From Alphaproteobacteria bacterium (lineage in GTDB: Bacteria > Pseudomonadota > Alphaproteobacteria > Rhizobiales > Aestuariivirgaceae), in assembly GCA_024640405.1 (NCBI GenBank), contig JAHEFB010000021.1:1-64000 (forward strand): a stretch of DNA of 64,000 nt, read 5' to 3'. Of this stretch, positions 28,407-36,286 are shown in pieces; position 1 is the first letter of the stretch; every line of letters begins with the position of its first letter. The position numbers were made by a program, and so were the translations under genes. Under the pieces are notes generated by a model. That model made no database searches, was not told the DNA's origin, and saw only the letters and a list, made by a program, of their open reading frames with translations.

Positions 28407-29579
28407 CTATAGTCGGTCACGGGTTGGCTGACAATGGGATTGGTCGCCATCATGCAATGACAAGCTTGCTGTAATGGCGTCACAGAGCGTCCCGTCGGGG
28501 CTCTTGTAGTAGTTCAAGCGAACACCGTTTTGAGTATAACCGGCTTCCTTGTAGAGCGCGTGCGCTGCCAGGTTGTTCTGGGCATACTCGATGAATATTC
28601 GCCTTGTCCCGGTTTTCTCGGCATGCTGGCGCAAAGCCCGCATAAGGGCCCGCGCAACGCCGCGCCGCCGGTTTTGAGGTAATACCGCCAGCGTCAGTAC
28701 TTCCAGTTCATCTGCTGCTGCACGCAGCAACACGAAACCGCAGGGCAGGCTTTCGCCATTCCTGTTCTGCGTTGCCAGTAGAGCCGTTGATCCCGGTGTC
28801 TTAAGCAATGCCGACATAGCCTCATTGTCCCAGGCGTCTTCAAAACAAGGCGCGTGGATAACGGCAAGAATATTTGCGAACTCAGCGCCGACCTGTTCGA
28901 CTGACAACGGGCTTTCATGATGCCTGACCTGTTGTGCCTGGGCCTTGGCGTCCGGTGCACGCAGATAGAATGGAACAGCCGGCGTGGTGGTATCTGCCAC
29001 CTGGCCAGCAAGCCTGGCAATTACTGCAACATCCGGAATACCGCTGACCTCAGACACGGTGACGCCGGCAGGCAGATCAACCAGCCGCGTTGCGGAGCCG
29101 ACGGCCAGGCCTGTTTTTTCACGCAGCAAATTGCCCGCGCCGGACACACTCAACACTGATGCCGGGTGCACTGGATCACCATCGCTGCCAAATCCCTGAA
29201 GAAAGACTTCGCCGCGCCTTGCATCCTGCAGGACCCAAACGTCTTGGCCAGCAGAAGTATCCAGGCACCTCGCGGCAAGTGCGGAAAAGGTTGTGATGCC
29301 AACCGCCGGTACCTTCAACACCAGTGCCAGGCCTCGGACAAATGCAAGGCCGATGCGAACGCCGGTAAAGGTGCCCGGGCCGGAACACGCTGCCAGACGG
29401 TCAATATCTGAATACGAAACTCCCGCCGAAGCGACTGTCTCAGCAACCATATCAGTCAGCCGTTCGGCATGACCACGCTGCATGGACTCGCTGACAAGCG
29501 ACAGAGCACGGTCAAGTTCCGTGTCAAAAACACATGCCGAACAAGCAGCATGTGCAGTATCTACGCTGAGAACAATCAT
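28407..29579 (-). CDS. Fused TsaB (t6A synthesis) and RimI-like N-acetyltransferase
   Basis: One 390-aa frame carries two proteins that are usually separate. Residues 1 to about 215 are TsaB (start VLSVDTAHAACSACV, GPGTFTGVRIGLAFVRGLAL), the scaffold partner of TsaD in threonylcarbamoyl-A37 synthesis. Residues about 230-370 are a GNAT acetyltransferase of the RimI type (LEVLTLAVLPQNRRRGVARALMRAL, ALYKEAGYTQNGVRLNYY), which acetylates the N-terminus of ribosomal protein S18 or relatives. The two genes are adjacent in many genomes, so a fusion is plausible; I see no internal start with a good ribosome site at the junction. No frameshift is visible. Confidence 0.9.
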   Translation of the reverse strand: MIVLSVDTAHAACSACVFDTELDRALSLVSESMQRGHAERLTDMVAETVASAGVSYSDIDRLAACSGPGTFTGVRIGLAFVRGLALVLKVPAVGITTFSALAARCLDTSAGQDVWVLQDARRGEVFLQGFGSDGDPVHPASVLSVSGAGNLLREKTGLAVGSATRLVDLPAGVTVSEVSGIPDVAVIARLAGQVADTTTPAVPFYLRAPDAKAQAQQVRHHESPLSVEQVGAEFANILAVIHAPCFEDAWDNEAMSALLKTPGSTALLATQNRNGESLPCGFVLLRAAADELEVLTLAVLPQNRRRGVARALMRALRQHAEKTGTRRIFIEYAQNNLAAHALYKEAGYTQNGVRLNYYKSPDGTLCDAITASLSLHDGDQSHCQPTRDRL

Positions 29580-29619
29580 GGCGTCAGTCCGCCATCTCCC
29601 GACCCTATCGGCAACCCGG

Positions 29620-30177
29620 TCAGATCGGGCGGACTTCGCTTACTTCCGGAATGAAGTGGCGCAACAGGTTTTCTATGCCGTGTTTTAGGGTCGCGGTCGA
29701 ACTTGGGCACCCGGCGCAAGCACCTTTCATGTGCAGGTAGACAATGCCTTCCTTGAAACCGTGAAAGGTTATGTCGCCGCCGTCCTGGGCCACTGCCGGG
29801 CGAACCCGGGTGTCGAGCAGTTCCTTGATGGTTGTCACGATCTGCTGATCAGCTTCGGCAAATTCGCCTTCATCAGCCGTCGCCTCTGCCTCGCCGTTGC
29901 GAATGACCGGAGCGCCGGACATGAAATGTTCCATGATGGCTCCGAGGATGGCCGGCTTGAGGTGTTGCCATTCGCCATCATCCTTGGTGACCGTAATAAA
30001 ATCGGCTCCAAGGAACACACCTTCGACCCCGCTGACGGCGAACAGCTTTTCCGCCAGGGGCGAAATGGAAGCATCATCGGCCGAGCGGAAGTCCCGTGGG
30101 TCGCCATCTACTACAGGTTTGCCCGGAATGAACTTCAGGGTGCTGGGGTTGGGCGTGGCTTCGGTCTGAATGAACAT
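29620..30177 (-). CDS. nfuA: NfuA-type Fe-S scaffold/carrier protein
   Basis: The 185-aa protein has an N-terminal Nfu domain (MFIQTEATPNPSTLKFIPGK and the GVEGVFLGADFITVTK block) and a C-terminal NifU domain with the cluster cysteines in GACAGCPSS. It holds and transfers [4Fe-4S] clusters to target enzymes such as MiaB. The start MFIQTEATPN at 30177 is the family start; a longer frame to 30243 is not conserved. A perfect 17-bp palindrome overlaps its likely promoter (30241-30270), suggesting iron- or cluster-responsive control. Confidence 0.94.
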   Translation of the reverse strand: MFIQTEATPNPSTLKFIPGKPVVDGDPRDFRSADDASISPLAEKLFAVSGVEGVFLGADFITVTKDDGEWQHLKPAILGAIMEHFMSGAPVIRNGEAEATADEGEFAEADQQIVTTIKELLDTRVRPAVAQDGGDITFHGFKEGIVYLHMKGACAGCPSSTATLKHGIENLLRHFIPEVSEVRPI

Positions 30178-30240
30178 TTTTGCCTGTCTCCTGCGGCAAC
30201 GTCCATCTGTGACGGGTGTTGCCGGATGAATATCACCTAA

Positions 30241-30269
30241 CATATAAAGGTTTTCTGGAATAATTCCAG
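30241..30269 (-). promoter_or_regulatory. Probable promoter of nfuA
   Basis: On the minus strand: CTGGAA (-35-like, 30264-30269), 17 bases, TATATG (-10, 30241-30246). The -10 lies about 64 bases upstream of the nfuA ATG. The -35 half lies inside the 17-bp palindrome. Confidence 0.4.
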
Positions 30270-30270
30270 A
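30254..30270. promoter_or_regulatory. 17-bp perfect palindrome, candidate Irr/ICE-type operator of nfuA
   Basis: TCTGGAATAATTCCAGA, symmetrical about the central A. Its GAATAATTC core matches the core of the Irr iron control element as I remember it (TTTAGAATAATTCTAAA; 13 of 17 positions agree, differences symmetric). It overlaps the -35 and spacer of the nfuA promoter. Confidence 0.45.
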
Positions 30271-30317
30271 TTAGCGCGTCAGAATTGTGTTGCGGCTTGT
30301 CCCGGTCGTTTTCCGGC

Positions 30318-31364
30318 CTACCTGACAAATCCCATTATGCGGCGCACATCGGCCATCACCGGCTCTGCAATGGCGTTTGCCCGATCCGCTCCATCTTTCA
30401 AAACTGCATCAATGTGATCCTGGCTTGCCATCAGCTTCTGCATTTCGGCGGCGATCGGTGACAGTTTTTCCACTGCAAGGTCAGCCAGCGCCTGTTTGAG
30501 GTCCGAGAATTGCTGCCCGCCAAACTGCGGCAAAACTGTTTCGATGGTGGCGTCCTGCAGAGCTGCAAAGATGCCGAGCAGATTAGCCGCCTCGGGCCTG
30601 CCCTGCAGCCCGTCCATGGTGTCAGGCAAGGCATCGGGATCGGTCTTCGCCTTGCGCACCTTCTTGGCAATGGTGTCTGCATCGTCGGTCAGGTTGATCC
30701 GCGACAAATCCGAAGGATCGGACTTCGACATCTTCTTTTCACCGTCCCGCAATGACATGACACGGGTCGCTGCTCCGGTGATCAACGGCTCCGGCAACGG
30801 GAAGAAGCCATCGGGGTAGCCAGCCTCGGTACAGGCATCAGCCATGTCGATATTGAACTTCTGCGCGATATCACGGGTCAGCTCAAGGTGCTGTTTCTGA
30901 TCCTCGCCAACCGGCACGTGAGTGGCGCGGTAAGCTAAAATGTCTGCTGCCATCAGGTTGGGGTAGGCATACAGTCCCACCGAGGCATTTTCACGATTCT
31001 TGCCGGCCTTGTCCTTGAACTGGGTCATGCGATTCAACCATCCCATGCGAGCCACACAATTGAATATCCAGGCCAACTCGGAATGTGCGGCCACCTGGCT
31101 CTGATTGAAGACAATATGTGCTTTCGGATCGATTCCGGAGGCGAGGTAGGCAGCGGTCACTTCGCGGGTACTGCGGGCAAGTTCTGCCGGACCACCCCAC
31201 ACCGACCGGTCCTGGGTGATGGCATGCAGATCGACCACGCAATAAATGCAGTCATGCGATGACTGCATTTCTACAAAACGCTTGATGGCGCCAAGATAAT
31301 TGCCGAGGTGCAAATTGCCGGTTGGCTGGACGCCGGAAAAAACGCGCTGTTTGGCCTGGGACAT
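30318..31364 (-). CDS. trpS: Tryptophanyl-tRNA synthetase
   Basis: Class I aminoacyl-tRNA synthetase. The HIGH-type motif is [13 protein letters not shown] at the N-terminus and the KMSKS motif is present near residue 195 ([12 protein letters not shown]). The ATG at 31364 is preferred over an in-frame TTG at 31382; GGAG lies 10 bases upstream. 348 aa, normal length. It is separated from murJ upstream by the long structured repeat at 31411-31675. Confidence 0.97.
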   Translation of the reverse strand: MSQAKQRVFSGVQPTGNLHLGNYLGAIKRFVEMQSSHDCIYCVVDLHAITQDRSVWGGPAELARSTREVTAAYLASGIDPKAHIVFNQSQVAAHSELAWIFNCVARMGWLNRMTQFKDKAGKNRENASVGLYAYPNLMAADILAYRATHVPVGEDQKQHLELTRDIAQKFNIDMADACTEAGYPDGFFPLPEPLITGAATRVMSLRDGEKKMSKSDPSDLSRINLTDDADTIAKKVRKAKTDPDALPDTMDGLQGRPEAANLLGIFAALQDATIETVLPQFGGQQFSDLKQALADLAVEKLSPIAAEMQKLMASQDHIDAVLKDGADRANAIAEPVMADVRRIMGFVR

Positions 31365-31410
31365 AGTGTAATGGCTCCGCAAGATCGGGGAAACGTCGGG
31401 TTGAATTTAC

Positions 31411-31675
31411 TAGAGCAATTTTCGTCCAGATAGAAGCGTTTGATGGCATCAAATCGGTTTACTCGGCTAGGCGCAAAGTGAAGCACGATGTGGGGCATCG
31501 GGCAAACTTTGCAACAACGCCGATGGACCGATTTGATCCACCGAAGGCCGGTTTTCTGAGCCCGCTGGACGGCGTTGCGGCTTTCTTGTGGTCAACCAGA
31601 CCACAACGGAAACCGCGCCTTGCCAGCGAACACAGAAAACCGGTCAAACGATTCTACCTGGGCGAAAGTTGCTCT
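31411..31675. repeat. Structured intergenic repeat: outer inverted arms enclosing two long hairpins
   Basis: The gene-free 357 bp between trpS and murJ is mostly this element. Outer arms 31412-31443 and 31644-31675 pair at 28 of 32 positions. Inside are hairpin A (ATCAAATCGGT 31448-31458 with 31527-31537; GCAAAGT/ACTTTGC; CGATG/CATCG closing a TGGGG loop at 31491-31495) and hairpin B (about 31546-31593 with 31599-31645, loop AACCA). The whole would fold as a three-way junction in RNA or a cruciform in DNA. It has no coding content that I can support and is most likely a dispersed mobile-type repeat. Confidence 0.8.
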
Positions 31676-31721
31676 GGTGGGCCGGGTATATGCCGCAATG
31701 CGCGCGCGCTGCCAAGCACCA

Positions 31722-33284
31722 TCAACGCCTGCGCGAGAAAGATCGCTTCAAGGCAGCTATGTCCAGTGCACCTGTCCACCAGGCCACCGCAAAATAAACC
31801 GCAGCTCCAAAACCAACCATTCCGGCCAGCGTCGCCAAGCGAAGAATGAACACGGTATCCACGCTGAAGAGTGTGCCGACAAACTGCATCAGGCCAAGCA
31901 GCACACACCCCATGATCAGACTTGCAGCGATGATCCTGGGCAATGCATGGCGCATCCGGTCATCAACCGTAAATTCACCCCGCTTCGAAAGTGTGTAACC
32001 AAGCAGCATGGCATTGATCCACCCGGCGGCACTGGTGGCAACCGCAACGCCGACATAGGCAAAAAACGGAAACAGCGCCAGCGCGCCGACAATGTTGACA
32101 ATAACCGAGACAAGCGCGAACCACATCGGGGTGCGAGTATCCTCGCGGGCAAAGAACGCCGGTGAAAACACCTTTATCATGACGAACGCCGGCAAACCCG
32201 CGGCAAAGGCAGTCAAGGCAATCGACGTTGCACGGGCATCTTCTTCCGAAAACGCGCCGCGCTCAAACAGCACGTGAATGATCGGATGCGGCATTGCCAT
32301 CAGTGCTACAGCCGACGGTACGGTCAGCAACAGCGAAATCTCCAGCGCCCGGTTCTGGCTTGACTGAACACCTTTGGCATCTTCAGCGCGAAGCCGGCGT
32401 GCCAGCTCCGGCAACAACACAACACCAATGGCAATGCCGATGACGCCAAGCGGAAGCTGATAAATCCGGTCCGCATAGTAAAGCCATGAAGGCGCCGAAT
32501 CCTGCAACGATGCAATCATCGTTGAGACCAGCAGGTTGATCTGGGTAATTCCACCTGCAATCAGTCCGGGAATACCCAGGGCGACAAGCCGCCTTACACC
32601 CGGCGTAATGGCGGGCCGCCGGAGTTTCAGGGAAACGCCGGCGCGGGTCATCGCGATCCACAGCATCATCAACTGCAGCATACCGGCAGCACTTACCCCC
32701 CATACCAGCGCATAACCGGTTCGCGGTTCCGCACCCCATCCCGACAGGAGTACAGAACCCAGAACCCCGATCATGACAATGTTGAGAATAATCGGCGCGG
32801 CAGCAGCGGCAGTGAAGCGATGCAGCGAATTCAAGATGCCGCCGATCAAGGCCACCAGTGACATGAAAGTCAGATAGGGAAACGCGATACGGGTGAGTTG
32901 AATGGTCAAGTCAAGCTTTTCCGGGTTGTCAATGAAACCGGGAGCCAGAATGTAGATGATCAATGGCATGGCCAGCATGGCCATTGCCGACAGGGCAATC
33001 AGAAACCCGAGCAGCACCGCCAGCACCTGTTCTGCAAACCGGGTCGCCTCAGGCTGACCTTCACCTTCCAGTTTACGGGCAAACAGCGGAACGAAGGCGG
33101 CATTGAACGCACCTTCGGCAAACAACCTGCGAAACAGATTTGGAAACCTGAAGGCAACCACGAATGCGTCCGCGACCAGGCCTGTCCCGACTACACTTGC
33201 CATCAGCATGTCGCGCACGAAGCCCAGCACCCGGCTGATCATCGTCATGGCGGCAACTGTGGAAGCAGATCTTAGTAAAGCCAT
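31722..33284 (-). CDS. murJ: Lipid II flippase MurJ
   Basis: MOP-superfamily integral membrane protein that moves lipid II across the inner membrane for peptidoglycan synthesis. 520 aa with about 14 hydrophobic segments. The N-terminal block STVAAMTMISRVLGFVRDMLMASVVG and the FPNLFRRLFAEGAFNAAFVPLFA motif are diagnostic. It follows glnD across a 142-bp gap with no gene, the usual glnD-murJ-trpS order in this group. Confidence 0.96.
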   Translation of the reverse strand: MALLRSASTVAAMTMISRVLGFVRDMLMASVVGTGLVADAFVVAFRFPNLFRRLFAEGAFNAAFVPLFARKLEGEGQPEATRFAEQVLAVLLGFLIALSAMAMLAMPLIIYILAPGFIDNPEKLDLTIQLTRIAFPYLTFMSLVALIGGILNSLHRFTAAAAAPIILNIVMIGVLGSVLLSGWGAEPRTGYALVWGVSAAGMLQLMMLWIAMTRAGVSLKLRRPAITPGVRRLVALGIPGLIAGGITQINLLVSTMIASLQDSAPSWLYYADRIYQLPLGVIGIAIGVVLLPELARRLRAEDAKGVQSSQNRALEISLLLTVPSAVALMAMPHPIIHVLFERGAFSEEDARATSIALTAFAAGLPAFVMIKVFSPAFFAREDTRTPMWFALVSVIVNIVGALALFPFFAYVGVAVATSAAGWINAMLLGYTLSKRGEFTVDDRMRHALPRIIAASLIMGCVLLGLMQFVGTLFSVDTVFILRLATLAGMVGFGAAVYFAVAWWTGALDIAALKRSFSRRR

Positions 33285-33426
33285 CTTATCCGTGGTGCCT
33301 TGAGCACAGAATGACAGGAGCAGGAGATGGTCCTGAGACCAGGCTGCACTGAAACGGGAATCAGTTATTACGCAATCTTGTAGACAAGCGGTTGTTGTTC
33401 AGCAAGCAGGCGGAACGGGTGGTTGT

Positions 33427-36222
33427 TTATCCAGCCTTGGCCAGTTGCTGGTTGTTGCCTGCCTCAAGCACACCCATGAGGTTTTCCTCGATGGCCTGCA
33501 TTCTGTCTTTGCCGGTTACTTTCTGGCCAAACAAATCCGTGACATAAAACACGTCAACAGCCCGTTCGCCAAAGGTCGTCACCTGGGCAGAAGAAATGTT
33601 GAGGTTCAACCGGAACAGGCTGTCTGTCAGCTTGAACAACAGGCCCAGACGATCCAGTCCGGCCACTTCGACAACGGTAAAACGGTTGGACGTATCATTT
33701 GACACAATGACCTGGGGTTCCACCGTGAATGCCTTGATCCTGCCTTTTGGCTGCGACGCGCTGGCAACTGCCTTTCGCAGTTGAATCTCACCGGCAAACG
33801 CCTGCCGCATGAGAGTCAGAACACGATCAACCCGGCGCTGTTCGTCTCCTGCGTCTTCAAATTCCCGCTGGATCAGCAGGGTATCGAGCGCCATGCCGTC
33901 CGTGGTGGTGAAAATCTTGGCTCCGACAATATTGGCGCCACCGGCAGCGCAGGCACCGGTCAGCAACGCCAGCAGGCGCGGGTGGTCCGGCACGTAAACC
34001 GTGATCTCCGTGATCGACTTGAAGTTGTCGGTGCGCACATCAAATGCAATTGCGTTTTTTGCCTGTCCGGCGCGCTCCAGCAGTTTGGCGTCCATCACCT
34101 GATGTGCAAGGTCAACGGTATACCAGTAGGCGTCATAGTGGCGATCAAGGTAGGCTGAAATTTGCGTCTCGTTCCAGTCGGAAAGCGCATCGGAGAGGGC
34201 ATTCTTGGCCGCCTCGATACGGTCAACGCGAGAGATCGATGTGTGACCACCAGACAAGTGCGGTTCGGTTTCGGCAAACAGGGTGCGCAGCAACTGTCCC
34301 TTCCAGCCGTTCCACACGCCGGGCCCTACCGCCCGGATATCAACCACGGTCAGCACCAGCAGCAAACGCAATCGCTCGGGACTTTGGACCAAATCGGCAA
34401 AGTCGGTGATCGTCTTGTAGTCGGACAGATCGCGCATCTGCGCGGTTTCGCTCATCAGCAAATGGTGCCGGACAAGCCATACGACCGTTTCGGTTTCCGC
34501 CTTGCTCAGCCCAAGACGCGGGCACAGCGTCTTCGCAACCTTTGCTCCTGCAATGGAGTGATCTTCCCGGCGACCCTTGGCGATGTCATGCAGCAGCACC
34601 GCAACGTACAGGACACGCCTTGAGACCACGCCCTTTATGATACCGGACGCAAGCGGATGGTCCTGCTTCAACAGGCCCTGCTCGATTTTTGACAGAATCC
34701 CGACCGCACGGATCAGATGTTCATCCACCGTGTAGTGGTGATACATGTTGAACTGCATCAACGCGGTGATGCGCCCGAACTCATGAATGAACCGTCCCAG
34801 CACGCCAGCTTCGCTCATCTTGCGCAGAACCGCCTCAGGGTCGCCGGATCTGGTCAGGATATCCAGAAACAGCTCATTGGCTGCCGGGTCTGCCCGCATT
34901 TGCTTGTCGATGACCCGCCGATTGCGGCGAACAAGCCGCAGCGTTGCCGGGTGAATGGCCAGGTTGTTATGCTCGGCCACCCTGAACAGGCGGATGATCG
35001 AAACCGGATCGTTGATAAACAGGTCATCATCCACAGCCTTGATACGGCCAGCCTCAATCTTGAAAACACCGTCTTCGTCAAGCTTGATGGAGCGCCTTCG
35101 GAAACGTCCGAACAACTCGCTCATGCTCGGCGCCTGCTTGATATGCTGGGCTTCCAGCACCGCGGACATGATACGCGTCAGGTCACCCACATCCTTGGCG
35201 GTCAGGAAATAGTGCTTCATGAAACGCTCGACCGACTTCAGGCCGCCGAGGGCTTCATACCCCAGCCTGGCCGACATCTCCGCCTGCTTGTCGAAACTCA
35301 ACCGGTCGTCACCACGTCCGGTCATGAAGTGCAGATGGCAGCGAACCGACCACATGAAATCTTCACACCTGATGAAGCGGTTCTGCTCCTTCCGGGTGAA
35401 CAGTCCGGATTTGTAAAGTTCGCGCACGGAGCGGGTGCCGAATACGAACTTGGCGATCCAGAACATCGTGTGGAGATCACGCATGCCGCCCTTGCCATCC
35501 TTGACATCGGGCTCAACGAGATAGCGTGACTCACCGGCGCGGCGGTGGCGCTCATCACGTTCCTCGAGTTTGTCTGCAATGAACTGACGCTGGTCGCGGG
35601 CCAGAATATCCTTGCTGTAACGGTCCTGCAGTTCGTCAAACAGGGGCCTGTGCCCACAAATGAAACGAGCCTCCAGAACCGACGTCATAATGGTGGTGTC
35701 GGTGCGCACCAGCCGGATGCAGTCATCTACCGAGCGGGTGGCATGGCCAACCTTGAAACCCAGGTCCCACAGGAAATACAACACATACTCGACAACACTT
35801 TCTCCCCAGGCGGTCTGCTTGTAGGGCAACAAAAACAGCAGATCGATGTCGGAACCCGGTGCCAGCGCGCCGCGGCCATAACCGCCCACCGCAACCAGCG
35901 ATATGTGTTCTGAGGTGGATGGATTGCTGGCGGCATACACAACCGACGAGGCGAACTTGTAAAGCGCGGAGATCAGATGGTCCTGCAATGCCGACAGCCG
36001 ATGGGCGCACTCGCGTCCGTGGCCGGATTCCGTTAACCGGATCTCCTCAAGCTTGCGGGACTCCTTGACCAGCTGCTTCAGATAATCCAGCGCTGCCGGT
36101 CTAAACTCGAGCCCTTCCAGACCGTGCTTGCCGGCCAGTTCCGTCAACCGCTGCAGGATGTGATCCGAACAGAATTGCGGCGCACATTCATCGTTTCTGG
36201 GCGGCAATGGTGCGGCGGGCAT
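33427..36222 (-). CDS. glnD: PII uridylyltransferase/uridylyl-removing enzyme GlnD
   Basis: Nitrogen sensor that uridylylates PII proteins when glutamine is low and removes the group when it is high. Domains in order: nucleotidyltransferase (VAVGGYGRGALAPGSDIDLLFL), HD hydrolase (VLLHDIAKGRREDHS) and two C-terminal ACT domains that bind glutamine (EITVYVPDHPRLLALLTG; VVEVAGLDRLGLLFKLTDSL). The ATG at 36222 is chosen; an in-frame GTG at 36246 would add eight residues. About 931 aa, normal. Confidence 0.96.
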   Translation of the reverse strand: MPAAPLPPRNDECAPQFCSDHILQRLTELAGKHGLEGLEFRPAALDYLKQLVKESRKLEEIRLTESGHGRECAHRLSALQDHLISALYKFASSVVYAASNPSTSEHISLVAVGGYGRGALAPGSDIDLLFLLPYKQTAWGESVVEYVLYFLWDLGFKVGHATRSVDDCIRLVRTDTTIMTSVLEARFICGHRPLFDELQDRYSKDILARDQRQFIADKLEERDERHRRAGESRYLVEPDVKDGKGGMRDLHTMFWIAKFVFGTRSVRELYKSGLFTRKEQNRFIRCEDFMWSVRCHLHFMTGRGDDRLSFDKQAEMSARLGYEALGGLKSVERFMKHYFLTAKDVGDLTRIMSAVLEAQHIKQAPSMSELFGRFRRRSIKLDEDGVFKIEAGRIKAVDDDLFINDPVSIIRLFRVAEHNNLAIHPATLRLVRRNRRVIDKQMRADPAANELFLDILTRSGDPEAVLRKMSEAGVLGRFIHEFGRITALMQFNMYHHYTVDEHLIRAVGILSKIEQGLLKQDHPLASGIIKGVVSRRVLYVAVLLHDIAKGRREDHSIAGAKVAKTLCPRLGLSKAETETVVWLVRHHLLMSETAQMRDLSDYKTITDFADLVQSPERLRLLLVLTVVDIRAVGPGVWNGWKGQLLRTLFAETEPHLSGGHTSISRVDRIEAAKNALSDALSDWNETQISAYLDRHYDAYWYTVDLAHQVMDAKLLERAGQAKNAIAFDVRTDNFKSITEITVYVPDHPRLLALLTGACAAGGANIVGAKIFTTTDGMALDTLLIQREFEDAGDEQRRVDRVLTLMRQAFAGEIQLRKAVASASQPKGRIKAFTVEPQVIVSNDTSNRFTVVEVAGLDRLGLLFKLTDSLFRLNLNISSAQVTTFGERAVDVFYVTDLFGQKVTGKDRMQAIEENLMGVLEAGNNQQLAKAG

Positions 36223-36286
36223 AATCTGAATTCCGTGGGTTTGCACAGGCGCTGCGGCAGCAGGCCCGGGGCCTGGGCTCAGAACC

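Noticed and set aside
33320..33345. GGTCCTGAGACC upstream of murJ as another MITE footprint
   Set aside because: It shares only GGTCCTGA with the motif, lacks the TAGG/CCTA ends and is not at a stop codon.
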